Shown here: in pieces, positions 1 through 9,747 of the stretch | Layout of the letters: each line of letters starts with the position of its first letter | How positions within the stretch are numbered: the first letter of the stretch is position 1 | From: Komagataella phaffii GS115 | Taxonomy: Eukaryota; Ascomycota; Pichiomycetes; Pichiales; Pichiaceae | Length of the DNA stretch: 64,000 nucleotides | Reading direction: 5' to 3' | NCBI RefSeq assembly: GCF_000027005.1 | Contig: NC_012963.1 | Coordinates: 2,728,001-2,792,000, forward strand | Made by a program: the position numbers and the translations under genes | Notes under the pieces: generated by a model | Seen by the model: only the letters and a program-made list of their open reading frames with translations | Database searches by the model: none | What the model was told of the DNA's origin: nothing

Positions 1-2211
1 AGCATACCAACATCCAATGACCGATAGTCTAGAGAAGTCATCATCATCGTCAATATTCACGAACTGTTGAATAGACAAAATTGTTTCATGAGCAACTCTC
101 AAACAAATAGTTCGACATTCCTTACCTCTGCTAGTCTTACACTGTTGAAGTACCTTGGGATTGGTTACTCCAATGACTCGTTGCCAAATAAATGCTCGGA
201 AAAGGGTAATTTGCAGGTTCTTGTATCTCCAAATCAATCTACTTCGACTTAGATCAAACCATTGCGGTAAGCGGGTATAGTCCACCTGTTTGTTGCTGTC
301 ATAATCGTAATATTTGGACGGCGTAACCTTGTAGAACTGAGACATTGCAATTTCATTGCTTTCATGGAAGTAAGCGGGAAGACCCTTTATGAAATTTTCA
401 ATTTCCATGTTCATGTCTAGACATTCTTCAACAGTTGGAGCTGGTTTGGAAACCAAACGGTTGTAAATTTTCATAGATAATTCAGTAAACTGGGTTTGCT
501 GAATCAAACCGGAGTATGCTGTTGGGTATGGTTTGTTAAGGTCCTCAGTAGTGATTGAATCCGATTTTATTTCGATCAATTCTTCCAACTCGGCATCATT
601 GATATTGGAACACAGTTGAATATCACACGAATCTCTGCTTGGTAAAGTGATAGGACGACCAAAAGTTATTGAAGCTCCAGCATCGAAAATGTACAAACCC
701 CACCATAACCGTCTTCTGATTTCTAAGTTGAGATAGTGGTCCTTTTCTGTATGGTCCAAGTTGAACTCTTTGTAAAGCCCTAAAGACATAGCCATTCTAA
801 TAGCAATACCTAAGTAACTCCATCCTGTATTAGGCTTATTTCTCTTCTGCGTATAGTTCGAAAGGAGAATCAAAGACTCTAACAGCATAATGTTACCACA
901 TTCAAAAATACCCACCTGCTTTAAAAGCATCTTTGCTCTATTGTAGTAGCAAAGATCAATCGAGGAAGATTCTCCATTCAAACACCAACATCCTAGAGCA
1001 AGTACGACATTAAGCAAAATCTGCCAATGGTTCTCATTCTTGATTGGTAGCTCCCCAGCATAATGTTTGAGGAATGATCCTTTGTGGATGAAAGGATACG
1101 ATGTGTGATAATACTTGAAGTAGGCCTGGAGATATTGGGATTGGTTGTTAGGGTCATTTAAGTGAGAATCGTAGCCTGGGAATTCAGCCTTCTTTTCGGG
1201 TTCCAAAAAGTCATTGGGATCTCCTAGTAAAGAACGAATTGATTGTGGTTCAGTAGGTTCAGTATTAGTCTTGGAGACCGAGTTCCTAACAGAGCTCATA
1301 GGAGATATGGAAGCGGAATCAAATTGACCCAGCTTCAATGCCCTTAGAAGTCCAGAACTTGAAGAGAACCCAAAATATCCAGATCCACCCTTAAGGTTAA
1401 CTGAAAGAGCAGCCATTCCATCGGGGTGGGAATCATTGGTTGTTGTCTGAGAAAGTGGCTGTAGGCTGGGGGACGTTATCAACGAAGAGCAACCGGATTG
1501 TTCGTGCTCCGCAAGTGAGTTCAACGAAGTCACGGAATTTTTCTGCGATCTTCGGCTATGATTCCAGTAAGAATGTGAGACATTCGTGGAATCGACGGAT
1601 GTCGGAGGTTGCTGCATTACCAACAATTGATCTGGGGTGTCTTCCTCCTCCCAATCGAAACCGTTGATTTCATCATTCAGGAAGTAGTCATCTGGAACTA
1701 TTGGACGGAATGAAGATTTGGGTTTGGATGGAAGGACTGGAGCGGGTTCAGCAGTCGTTGAGGAAGAGTCGCTAACTTTTGGGGAGGAATTCTGGGGGGA
1801 AACGGAATTACTATTTGGATAAGATGGAGAATGCCCCGTGGAGTTGCCGGATAGACTGGTTCTCTTTTCCAGTAACTGGTCGACACTCTGAGTAGGGAAA
1901 ACTCGTTCCAACAGATCTTCCAACATTCGTACACGATTTTCCACTTTGGTCAGATGAGCTCTCGTCAACGGAGATCTCACTGTCCTTGGTGAATAAACGC
2001 AACTCCATTTGTGGGTGACACATTTGGAACACTTTGGGTATTCCTTAGAACACCTTAATTTGCGCTTACGACAGGAATCGCAAGCTTGTTCGATCAGCAT
2101 TGGGTTCGGCGATTGATTTGATTCATGGCTGAAGGACGGCATCGACGAAGTGGAAAGGGAGAAGTTAGACTCCGAAGAAATATGATCTATGAGTCTTTCT
2201 TTATGATGCAT
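1..2211 (-). CDS. GAL4: Gal4/Lac9-type Zn(II)2Cys6 transcription activator (C-terminus beyond window)
   Basis: This is a nuclear DNA-binding regulator. The ATG is at 2211 and 737 codons stay open to base 1, so the C-terminus is missing. Residues 44-71 form a zinc cluster with Gal4 spacing (C-x2-C-x6-C-x6-C-x2-C-x6-C, starting CDSC and ending KWSC). The following linker contains [18 protein letters not shown], close to the Gal4/Lac9 linker, and then a short leucine-rich dimerisation helix (about 90-105). After a Ser/Pro-rich stretch comes a fungal-specific TF middle homology region (from about residue 360, [17 protein letters not shown]). The linker match makes a Gal4 orthologue likely. K. phaffii is, to my knowledge, galactose-negative, so the target genes are probably not GAL structural genes. 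The symbol is by homology only. Confidence 0.85.
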   Translation of the reverse strand, partial: MHHKERLIDHISSESNFSLSTSSMPSFSHESNQSPNPMLIEQACDSCRKRKLRCSKEYPKCSKCVTHKWSCVYSPRTVRSPLTRAHLTKVENRVRMLEDLLERVFPTQSVDQLLEKRTSLSGNSTGHSPSYPNSNSVSPQNSSPKVSDSSSTTAEPAPVLPSKPKSSFRPIVPDDYFLNDEINGFDWEEEDTPDQLLVMQQPPTSVDSTNVSHSYWNHSRRSQKNSVTSLNSLAEHEQSGCSSLITSPSLQPLSQTTTNDSHPDGMAALSVNLKGGSGYFGFSSSSGLLRALKLGQFDSASISPMSSVRNSVSKTNTEPTEPQSIRSLLGDPNDFLEPEKKAEFPGYDSHLNDPNNQSQYLQAYFKYYHTSYPFIHKGSFLKHYAGELPIKNENHWQILLNVVLALGCWCLNGESSSIDLCYYNRAKMLLKQVGIFECGNIMLLESLILLSNYTQKRNKPNTGWSYLGIAIRMAMSLGLYKEFNLDHTEKDHYLNLEIRRRLWWGLYIFDAGASITFGRPITLPSRDSCDIQLCSNINDAELEELIEIKSDSITTEDLNKPYPTAYSGLIQQTQFTELSMKIYNRLVSKPAPTVEECLDMNMEIENFIKGLPAYFHESNEIAMSQFYKVTPSKYYDYDSNKQVDYTRLPQWFDLSRSRLIWRYKNLQITLFRAFIWQRVIGVTNPKVLQQCKTSRGKECRTICLRVAHETILSIQQFVNIDDDDDFSRLSVIGCWYA

Positions 2212-2923
2212 GAGCGATTCAAAGAGAAACACTTGAAAAAGATCAGCTTTTGTAATTTAATAGTACAGGGAGGGCAAACGGAAAAATTGAGGAATGGATG
2301 AACAATTTAAGGATAAAAGCGTCCGTCCATGAATATTAAGTCAGGTGGTTCAGAAGTCTAATGGAGCATGAGTCCTGCGTGCGCGATGGTACCCAATAAA
2401 AAGAAAAAGCTGGTTGAGAAAAAAAAAGACTCAGCCGCACACTAATCTTTCAGGGGCGTCTGCAATATATGGCACCATTTCTCTTTCACAAAAAGCAGCC
2501 AAAAGATTCATGCGTATCTCGCAAGAACGTGTCAACTTTGTTATCTGCCGAATCTGAGACATGGAAAGCGCAGACTTTGCTAGTAACACATGTATTATTT
2601 AATAACAATAATTTTGGGTAAAATGGAACATTTTCGAAAGAGGGGTTGAATTCCAACACTTCGCAGATGTTCCCGATTGGGCTGGAAAACTTTTTTGTTT
2701 ACGATCAGGATATTCCTTTTCCCCTCGTCTCACAAAGTTCAACAGTAAGTCTCTCATCCTACTTCACGCATGCGTAATTTTTTTTCAGATCGGATAATTT
2801 TGGTCACAAAAAGAAAGTTTTTCCGGCGTTTATTAAGAAAAATCACGTGAAGCATGGATTATCTCCTGATCGACCCACTTTGACATTTAATTTTTCCTTC
2901 GATTAAAGTTCCGTTCTTCCAGC
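2212..2923. promoter_or_regulatory. Intergenic: promoter of the Gal4-like gene and 3' flank of RDH54
   Basis: This 0.7 kb stretch has no convincing gene. It contains a CACGTG E-box at 2844-2849 (Cbf1/bHLH type) and AT-rich tracts. I saw no CGG-N11-CCG Gal4 site, so autoregulation through a classical UASG is not evident. Confidence 0.5.
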
Positions 2924-5446
2924 TTAGTCTTGGCCTGACACAAAGATAAAGTTCACCACTGGTTTCTTGGGTTTCTTTTCAGATGACAATGCAGATTTAG
3001 CCAAGCCTGAGGACTCCGCGAGGATGTTTGCCAATACCAAATCGTCCCCTACAGGTTCTGTTGGTTCCAAAATCTTTGGATCAATGTGTTGATATCCGAG
3101 CAGACATTGACGCATTGTTGACACAGCACCTGTCTCCTCTTTTTGTGATAACTGTTTGAAATCCAGAGCTGACATCCAACCATCATCCGTGTCGTCAACG
3201 GCCTCCAACGGTTTTGTCTTGCATTCTTCTGCTTCCAAGACGGGAGTCGGATCTCTCAGCCGCCCATTACATAAACATTCCATCAAATCGTGTGTACTAC
3301 AATTCGTGTCAAGATCTACAGTAAACAAATCTTTGAGATCGTAGTCGTTAAACACATCATCCTTGCTGCTATCATTATCATCCAGGAATTTGTCGCTCAG
3401 ATTTTGTTTCATCAATTGCCTTTGTAGGATCTTTTCGTCAATTGTGCCTTTCGTATACAAACGATAGATAAAGGTGTGCCTTTTCTGCCCGTCTCGATGC
3501 ACTCTAGCCATTGCTTGAATGTCAACACTGGGATTCCAGTCGTTATCAAAAAGAATTAAGCGTGAGGCTCCAATTAAGTTGAGCCCCACTCCCCCTGCCT
3601 TGGAAGAAAGCAACATGATGAATCGATCTTTTTGAGGCGACTCGTTAAAATCTCGTACGATTTTGTCCCGTCCTTTACTCGAACCATCTAGTCGGTGGTA
3701 TTTCCAATTGTTGTGCTCTATGATTAGCTGAAGTACGTCCAAAGTTTTAGTGAAGTTTGAAACAATCACACACTTCTCATTGGTGGTTTCAAACAGCTTT
3801 CGTAAAAGCAGTACTGTTAGCTTGATCTTACCGCTATTGAATCTATTGCCGAGATTGTATCTGGCAAAATCAGGTTCGTCTTTCAGCAGGGAGGGTGAAT
3901 TGCATATTTTACGAAGAATCAAAATTTTTTGAAGAAAAAAGTTTCTGTCGTTGATCAAGCCAAGCTTGGCTTGGTTAGTTTCAATTATATCCTTGTATAG
4001 CTCCTGTTGTAATTCAGTCATTGGAACCATCAGTATCAGTTCAGTTTTTGGCGGAAGGAAATTCGTATTGATGTCTTTAGCTTTTCTCCGTAAGATAAAC
4101 TTTTGAGTCAATTCAACCAAGGAGTTGGATTTTTCGTTGCCTGCCTTAATGATTTTCCGGTTCAAGCAATTAATTTCCCTGGCTTGAAGAATCGGCCTCA
4201 TGTAGTCCCTGTTAAAACTAGCAAAATCTCCAACAATTCCAGGCTGAACAAAATTGATGATATTATAGAATTCATTCAAATCATTTTGGATTGGAGTTCC
4301 TGTCAAAATTATTTTACGAGGAATCTGGAAACTAGTCAAACTTTTCATCACCTTATTGTTTGAGTTCTTCAACCGGTGTCCCTCATCACATACCAACAAA
4401 TCAACGTTAATTTGGGAAATTTCATTCGTCAACTTTTGCAGTTTTTCATAACCTAAGATCAATATTTGGTACACTCTGGTTCGTCCAAAGTTGATCACAC
4501 TTCGTTTGTCTTCTTCTACATTTGATGCACTGCTCATTTCCAAAATACTGACCCTATTCATTCCAAGCCACTTTCGAAATTCTCTTTTCCAATTGTGTAT
4601 CAGAGTAACAGGACACACAACCAGTACCTTCTTCACTGCTGGTCGTTTGTGATCAACCTGGTTTTGTTTAAGTAAAGTCCAAATGAGGGTAATTGTGGTC
4701 AATGTCTTTCCAAGTCCCATTTCATCTGCTAATATACATCCTTTATGTGGCAACTCTTTGGAGCCATCCAGACAATTGTAAAGAAATTTCACACCCTCCC
4801 TTTGGTGAGGTCTCAAATGTTGGCTGAGCAACGGATCCACTACTACCATTTTAGAAGTCTCCGATTCTTGAGATAGTACAATCGAATGCTCATAATCTGA
4901 TTTATATGGTGGAGCGCTTTTCTTCTGTGGTTGTCTAGTCACTGAATTTGTCATGGGGCTCTTGAAGGGAAGGGAGGAAGATTTCTTATCTGCTGAAGTT
5001 ATGGATTCTTTTTCCGAACTAACCTCATGTTCTATTTTTCTATGTTTCTTCGAAGCAGGCTTCACGTCAGAAATCTCGCCATCAAGTTCTATTTCGTAAT
5101 TGCCTATGGCTATAACACCTTCAAGACTCTTTGAAGATTTGGATCTTCTACCCTGTTCTCTTAAGTTGGAACCTCCCAACGGGTCACATTTGAAAATCAA
5201 CTGGTCTCCCGTAATCACTAAGATCCCATCACCGTCCCAAGTCTTATTCTTCTTGAGGGTCTTTTTTCTCCATAGAACATTGACGGAGTTCGTAGTCCTT
5301 GTTTGTGCAACTTCAGGTGTCCCAGGAGACAAAACTTCTGGTTTTCTTTTGAAAATTTTCGCAGGCTGGGCTGGTTTTACTGGTTTATTAGTGGCCTCTT
5401 GCATCCTCGGCGGTTTAAACGGCCGATTCATGGGCTTTTTGTACAT
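2924..5446 (-). CDS. RDH54: Rdh54/Tid1, Rad54-family Swi2/Snf2 DNA translocase
   Basis: This is an ATP-driven dsDNA translocase that works with Rad51/Dmc1 in homologous recombination and removes recombinase from duplex DNA. The 840 aa ORF has the N-terminal NRPFKPPR motif shared with S. cerevisiae Rdh54, a conserved N-terminal block (KTWDGDG), Walker A DEMGLGKT near residue 242, Walker B DEGH near 352, the TGTPIQNDLNEF motif, and a C-terminal helicase lobe with GGVGLNLIGASRLILFD and QAMARVHRDGQ. Two features separate it from Rad54: the FKPPR start and a C-terminal block that includes RQCLLGYQHIDP. The length is close to the yeast protein. The ATG at 5446 is the first in frame. An MCB box lies 63 bp upstream. 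Confidence 0.93.
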   Translation of the reverse strand: MYKKPMNRPFKPPRMQEATNKPVKPAQPAKIFKRKPEVLSPGTPEVAQTRTTNSVNVLWRKKTLKKNKTWDGDGILVITGDQLIFKCDPLGGSNLREQGRRSKSSKSLEGVIAIGNYEIELDGEISDVKPASKKHRKIEHEVSSEKESITSADKKSSSLPFKSPMTNSVTRQPQKKSAPPYKSDYEHSIVLSQESETSKMVVVDPLLSQHLRPHQREGVKFLYNCLDGSKELPHKGCILADEMGLGKTLTTITLIWTLLKQNQVDHKRPAVKKVLVVCPVTLIHNWKREFRKWLGMNRVSILEMSSASNVEEDKRSVINFGRTRVYQILILGYEKLQKLTNEISQINVDLLVCDEGHRLKNSNNKVMKSLTSFQIPRKIILTGTPIQNDLNEFYNIINFVQPGIVGDFASFNRDYMRPILQAREINCLNRKIIKAGNEKSNSLVELTQKFILRRKAKDINTNFLPPKTELILMVPMTELQQELYKDIIETNQAKLGLINDRNFFLQKILILRKICNSPSLLKDEPDFARYNLGNRFNSGKIKLTVLLLRKLFETTNEKCVIVSNFTKTLDVLQLIIEHNNWKYHRLDGSSKGRDKIVRDFNESPQKDRFIMLLSSKAGGVGLNLIGASRLILFDNDWNPSVDIQAMARVHRDGQKRHTFIYRLYTKGTIDEKILQRQLMKQNLSDKFLDDNDSSKDDVFNDYDLKDLFTVDLDTNCSTHDLMECLCNGRLRDPTPVLEAEECKTKPLEAVDDTDDGWMSALDFKQLSQKEETGAVSTMRQCLLGYQHIDPKILEPTEPVGDDLVLANILAESSGLAKSALSSEKKPKKPVVNFIFVSGQD

Positions 5447-5508
5447 TGTGGGCTGGCAACAACGGGTATTGACTACGTAATATTTTATTTGTTAATTTAA
5501 TGCAGATA

Positions 5509-5514
5509 ACGCGT
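5509..5514. promoter_or_regulatory. MCB element (ACGCGT) upstream of RDH54
   Basis: A perfect, palindromic ACGCGT lies 63 bp upstream of the RDH54 ATG, in the short gap behind DSS4. In yeasts this is the MBF (Mbp1/Swi6) site that drives late-G1 expression of DNA replication and repair genes, which fits RDH54. The call is inferred from motif and position only. Confidence 0.5.
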
Positions 5515-5552
5515 TGATTATGTAAGATGACTCCAGTGAAGAAAGTCGCATG

Positions 5553-6071
5553 TCATGTGTCAATTGGAGAAGGAGAAACCTCTTGAAACACTGAGCCAGT
5601 GTAAAGATAATACATCAACTTGGATCCGCTTGGGTCTTCCAATGCTTCTTTGTTGACTGAACCGGCGATTCCAATTGGCCCTTTGTCACAGTCGGCACAT
5701 GTCAGGTAACGTTCTATATGGACTGGAACAGAACCACCATCGATGGTTATACTAAACTCATCATCCATGGAAGTTGGCTTAGAGACTCCAATATTATCAA
5801 AAGTCCACATATCATTGACCTGGTAGAACTTTAAGTTCTCGGTGGAACTGTTCAGGGACACCTCTCCATCTGAAAACTGCAAAAGTCTGGGTCCGCCATT
5901 TCCTGTGACAGTCTTGATGTTCGTATTCTCGTCATCCGTTTTGATTATTCGGCTTCTACAGGACGAAAAAGGACATCTCAAAATTGTTGTGGGCATGGGT
6001 GAATTATTTCGGAAGAATAGAGGACCGGCAATGTCAATGTGTGTCTCCTCGAATTCACGGTGATAGTACAT
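5553..6071 (-). CDS. DSS4: Dss4/Mss4-family Rab (Sec4) guanine-nucleotide release factor
   Basis: Members of this small zinc-binding family stimulate GDP release from exocytic Rabs such as Sec4 and stabilise the nucleotide-free form. The 172 aa protein has the two CxxC-type zinc ligand pairs (CPFSSC near residue 33 and CADCDKGPIG near 124), the VNDMWTFDNIGVSKP block diagnostic of Dss4, and a hydrophobic C-terminal strand. It carries about 25 more N-terminal residues than S. cerevisiae Dss4 (143 aa), so a start at the internal Met before PTTILRCPF is possible. An in-frame TGA just upstream of 6071 rules out a longer unspliced N-terminus. A candidate 5'-UTR intron lies upstream. Confidence 0.88.
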   Translation of the reverse strand: MYYHREFEETHIDIAGPLFFRNNSPMPTTILRCPFSSCRSRIIKTDDENTNIKTVTGNGGPRLLQFSDGEVSLNSSTENLKFYQVNDMWTFDNIGVSKPTSMDDEFSITIDGGSVPVHIERYLTCADCDKGPIGIAGSVNKEALEDPSGSKLMYYLYTGSVFQEVSPSPIDT

Positions 6072-6544
6072 GATATTATGTCATTAAGGATACTTCATTG
6101 AAAGCCCATCCTTGGATAAGTTGCAATCCGAGCTCCAGATCGTACCTGGCATTCGTGACTAATTTGGCAAAAATCAGCCAGACGAATTTGCTGTGCTTGA
6201 TTCATGCAGCTTTCCACCTGAGAACGCATACCAGCATTGAACATGTTAGTACTCGGCAATAGCAGCTTTGAAACAACATCGATGCTGCAGTTTCAAAGCC
6301 CACGTGCCTAGCTCTCTAACGGATCTTACAAGTATAGAGATGATGCTTAACGAACCTTTGTGATAGCAGAGATTGGGGAAACTAAGAGCAGTTTGAGCCT
6401 TGGGAGATTGGCATAAGTGGTTTGGAGATCATCCCTACGCCAGACAGAAATGCTACTGGAGATAACACGCACACCAATAACCCATACTGGAGAAACTGGA
6501 AAGTTCACATCCTTACTATTATTGTCTATAACTTTACTACAAAC
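6072..6544. promoter_or_regulatory. Intergenic LCB1/DSS4, with splice-like signals on the minus strand
   Basis: This is the 3' flank of LCB1 and promoter of DSS4. On the minus strand it holds a perfect yeast branch-point TACTAAC (6251-6245), followed 25-30 nt later by TCTCAG ending at 6218, and a plausible GTAAGA donor at 6329-6324. Together they outline a 112-nt intron in the DSS4 leader. A CACGTG lies at 6301-6306, inside that candidate intron. No ORF here joins convincingly to DSS4, so a 5'-UTR intron is the simplest reading. Confidence 0.45.
6218..6329 (-). other. Candidate intron in the DSS4 leader
   Basis: On the minus strand: donor GTAAGA (6329-6324), perfect branch point TACTAAC (6251-6245), acceptor TCTCAG ending at 6218. 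The 112-nt length and the short branch-to-acceptor spacing suit yeast introns. The exon after it has a stop in the DSS4 frame before the DSS4 ATG, so it would lie in the 5' UTR. Confidence 0.4.
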
Positions 6545-8197
6545 TCAAAGCTGTTGCAAAACATTGTAAATCTCAGAGGAGACGGCCTCAAATGCTTCTG
6601 AAAGCTCAGATTCCGAAAATGCAACATTAATATGGATCATAAGCTCAGGCAGTAATGGTAGCTTTTCATGGTGAAGTATCCTCTTACATCTCGTTATTAG
6701 GATATTATGGTTGTTTAAAACTCTGTCTACAATTTGTTGTAAGATCTGAGACTCCCTGTTGTAATTTTCGTCGAAGTAACCGTGTTCATCTCCCCTCTGT
6801 ACTATTTTCTCCATAGCAGATCCGGGACCACCATAACTCACCGGAAGATCGAGTCTGCTTCTCAAGTCACGATGCAATCGTAGATGTAGGATTGGAGATA
6901 CGTCAGATGAAGTGATTATTACCAGCTTTTTGAGTTTCTGGCATTCTTTAAACTTTGAGTAAAGGAAATTAATACTGGATTGTAATCTTGACACGGAGTC
7001 ATCTTCTTGGAGTAATCGAAGAGATACCGATGCAACTCTGGCAAAATAAGGTGGAATAGCTGCAGAAAACACATAGGCACTAGAGGAAATTAGCTGGTGA
7101 TGTACCATGGCGTTTTCACCGACGCAGAATCCTCCAGAAGAACCCAGGGCGTAGGATAAAGCGCCGGTGGTCACCTCAACGTCTGTGCGAGGGATTCCGT
7201 ATAATTCTGGCAATCCTCTACCAGTAGCACCTAGAACACCAATTGAAAGAGTTTCATCTAAGAACAGTCTGTACTTGAACTTTTTCTTCAGCTCACATAT
7301 ACGACGCAAGTCTGGAGAGTCTCCAAAGTTTTGAAAAAGACCTTCTGTGATAATAAATCTCCTAGTTAAAGGTCCTTCATCTAACATGGGCTTCAGATCA
7401 GCTAACACTTTCTCCAGGTTATCCATGTCATTATGGTTGAAATGGTAGGCGGTACATCTGGATAATTCGATTCCCTTTTGGGTTGCCAAAGCAATACCAG
7501 AGTCATACACAACAATATCACCTCTTTTCAAAAAACATGCTATAACTGACGGCACAGTACAGAAATCCTGGGAATACAATATGGCACGTTCAGCACCAAG
7601 AAATCGGGCTAGATCTTCTTCCAATCTAGCGTGAGCATCCTGTGTACCATAGAAGTTTGGAGGACCGCAGGCTCCAATTCCCGAAAAGGCGATCTGTTTC
7701 TTTGCAGCATCTTTTGTTTCTTCACGTTGGCTCATGTTCAGGAAATCATTAGAAGCAAGGTTGGCAACATTTTTTAAATGTTCGCCATTTGGAACCTGCA
7801 ACTCAACACGAGAAGCAACTGCACCTATTACCAGCGGGTTAGAATCAGCTTGCCATTGCTCCTTGTCACTAACCGGCAAAACTATGGGTTCTGGGTTCCA
7901 TTCTTCCACCAGTTCGTCAATGTCTTTATCAGACAACTTGACCATATCTTTTTCATTGTAGGAGAACTTGGAGGCAAGAAAGTATCTGATCGCAAAGAGG
8001 GCCAATGCCAGCTCAAACAACGAACGATACGGGTCATTTTTGTAAGAGGCTCGGATGTAATTGATGATTATAGCACCTCCGGGAATCTCACGTACCAATG
8101 ACAGAAATCGGCCAAAAGACGTTTCCACCTCTGCATAAATGTTCTCCAGATATTCTGGGAGTAAAATGGTAGTTGTAGTGACGGTTGTGGTGCTCAT
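6545..8197 (-). CDS. LCB1: Serine palmitoyltransferase subunit 1 (Lcb1)
   Basis: This is the regulatory, non-PLP-binding partner of Lcb2 in serine palmitoyltransferase, the ER enzyme that condenses serine and palmitoyl-CoA in the first step of sphingolipid synthesis. The 550 aa protein (558 in S. cerevisiae) has a hydrophobic N-terminal segment (about 55-75). An alpha-oxoamine-synthase fold follows, with GIGACGPPNFYG (about 170-182), the Lcb1-typical FLDETLSIGVLGATGRGLPE, and TTGALSYALGSSGGF where catalytic family members carry the PLP lysine. No lysine is present there, as expected for Lcb1. The ATG at 8197 is the first in frame. The frame stays open for 65 codons after the TGA, which I regard as chance. 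Confidence 0.95.
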   Translation of the reverse strand: MSTTTVTTTTILLPEYLENIYAEVETSFGRFLSLVREIPGGAIIINYIRASYKNDPYRSLFELALALFAIRYFLASKFSYNEKDMVKLSDKDIDELVEEWNPEPIVLPVSDKEQWQADSNPLVIGAVASRVELQVPNGEHLKNVANLASNDFLNMSQREETKDAAKKQIAFSGIGACGPPNFYGTQDAHARLEEDLARFLGAERAILYSQDFCTVPSVIACFLKRGDIVVYDSGIALATQKGIELSRCTAYHFNHNDMDNLEKVLADLKPMLDEGPLTRRFIITEGLFQNFGDSPDLRRICELKKKFKYRLFLDETLSIGVLGATGRGLPELYGIPRTDVEVTTGALSYALGSSGGFCVGENAMVHHQLISSSAYVFSAAIPPYFARVASVSLRLLQEDDSVSRLQSSINFLYSKFKECQKLKKLVIITSSDVSPILHLRLHRDLRSRLDLPVSYGGPGSAMEKIVQRGDEHGYFDENYNRESQILQQIVDRVLNNHNILITRCKRILHHEKLPLLPELMIHINVAFSESELSEAFEAVSSEIYNVLQQL

Positions 8198-8482
8198 GGT
8201 GGAAAGCTTGACACGATTAGTAGAGAAGAGAAAGAATGGGACGGTTTGAATATTATGGTTTTGAAGATAGTCGCGCTGCGCGCAGATTATGGGACGAGTG
8301 CTCTTAGGCGGGGGAAGGACACCAGGCGCGGCAGACGAGAATCTACAAGCTGAGATTTTGTCCTGCGACTCGAGTCACTGGACCCGTTGACTCTTATAAA
8401 CTTCAAGGGACTTATTGGTAGGGAAATTGCTATTAGAGCATTTTTTATATACGGGGGCTACCTTCGGCAATATGTACATGTT

Positions 8483-9466
8483 TCAAACCAATAACGAAAG
8501 TTGTTCGCATGATTTTTCTTTGGTATTGGGTGAAAGAGGTTTATCTCCACTCAAGTACTGAAGCAGCAGCAATTTGCTAATGATGGGAGATTCGATCTCA
8601 CCTAAATGAGTTTGTTTCAGAAGGAGTCCCTGTTTATCGTACGTTTCAGAGCTCAATTCCAAAGATGAATTGGGTAATCTCTCTAGGAGTAGGGCATTTC
8701 CCTTGGCAAAAGAGCCTCTTGTGGTGAAAGGTTTTCGAAGCTCGTCCAATCCTTGGTCCAACTGGGTTGCAAGATCGCCCTGTTCTCTCTGAATTTCTTT
8801 TGTCTTGGAGCTAGCCAGAATTGATTTGATCAAACCGTCTTTTAAATGATTGAAATCAGTATTTCTCACTGGAACAATTCGGACTTTGAACCTAATATCG
8901 GCATCCAGTAGATTCTCAACTAGGATGGAAGATAAAGTTGCATCTTTGAGAGCATTACTGACGTGCTCAAAATGGCTACTTCCCTTTGTTTTGTTGGTGA
9001 AGTTGGACATGAACTTACTGTCTAAAACAGTCTGAACTTTGGGTATATCCTCCTTGGCAATGTAAATTCCCAGAGCGTAAACTCGGAAGGACAAAAATGT
9101 GACAGATCGGGTACCGTAGCCCAGCAGAGTAAAATCTGTTTTGCCACCAATGTTCTTAGGAAAAGCGGGAACGGACTTGTCCACGGATATAGACTCTGTG
9201 ATATCTGGTAGGGGCAATTTGGAAAGGGAAGCATCACTCCAAATGAGAGACCTTTCAGGGACAACTTGGAGGAAAGTAAAAAGTCCCACCGAAGCCACGG
9301 ACGATGTTGCAAGTAATCTGAACTTGAAACTGGAGGTGAAACCTCTAGATCTTAATAGTCTGAACATTTGAACTGGTGGATGTTTGGAGACGAGACGATA
9401 GAAGATCAGTTGATTTTCCTCCGCACTTAGAAGGAGAAATGAAGGGCACTTAGCGAAAAATGTCAT
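8483..9466 (-). CDS. AIM18: Aim18-like mitochondrial protein with chalcone-isomerase fold
   Basis: The protein belongs to the Aim18/Aim46 family, fungal inner-membrane mitochondrial proteins with a chalcone-isomerase-like domain and no established enzymatic role. Visible markers are the block TDFTLLGYGTRSVTFLSFRVYALGIY (cited here by its core GYGTRSVTFL, near residue 115), VPVRNTDFNHLKDGL (about 200) and the C-terminal QYLSGDKPLSP. Residue Met34 (ATG at 9367) begins a typical Arg-rich presequence (MFRLLRSRGFTSSFKFRLLA) followed by a hydrophobic segment. The true start may therefore be 9367, with the 33 residues before it untranslated. It is divergent from YAH1 across 280 bp. Confidence 0.85.
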   Translation of the reverse strand: MTFFAKCPSFLLLSAEENQLIFYRLVSKHPPVQMFRLLRSRGFTSSFKFRLLATSSVASVGLFTFLQVVPERSLIWSDASLSKLPLPDITESISVDKSVPAFPKNIGGKTDFTLLGYGTRSVTFLSFRVYALGIYIAKEDIPKVQTVLDSKFMSNFTNKTKGSSHFEHVSNALKDATLSSILVENLLDADIRFKVRIVPVRNTDFNHLKDGLIKSILASSKTKEIQREQGDLATQLDQGLDELRKPFTTRGSFAKGNALLLERLPNSSLELSSETYDKQGLLLKQTHLGEIESPIISKLLLLQYLSGDKPLSPNTKEKSCEQLSLLV

Positions 9467-9557
9467 TCAAAGTTATGATAAATTAGGAGTGCAATGACGG
9501 TAATAGGTCAGACCTAGTCCACGTCTGTAGTAGCTTCTAGTGAACATGGTGAATGCA

Positions 9558-9737
9558 GTGAGTTTTTTTAGCAAGTTCTTTTTCGAAACCGCAAACTTCT
9601 AATTGCCATTCTCTTCAAGGCTCTTGCAGCGCCGGCAGCTCTCATGAATTTGCGAGGTGCGCCCGATGACTCTGTAGTATTTCCTAAAGAGGCCCAAGAA
9701 AAAAAAAAGTTACTTACTAACCAATCTTCCCCAACAG
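9558..9737 (+). other. Candidate intron in the YAH1 leader
   Basis: A perfect branch-point TACTAAC (9715-9721) is followed by a pyrimidine-rich run and CAACAG ending at 9737, only 10 nt before the YAH1 ATG. The 3' side is convincing. The 5' donor is uncertain: GTGAGT at 9558 is the best-looking option, but the short ORF it would create (ATG at 9546) joins out of frame with YAH1. A 5'-UTR intron is the likeliest reading, and the left boundary is a guess. Confidence 0.4.
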
Positions 9738-9747
9738 CGTAGAAACA

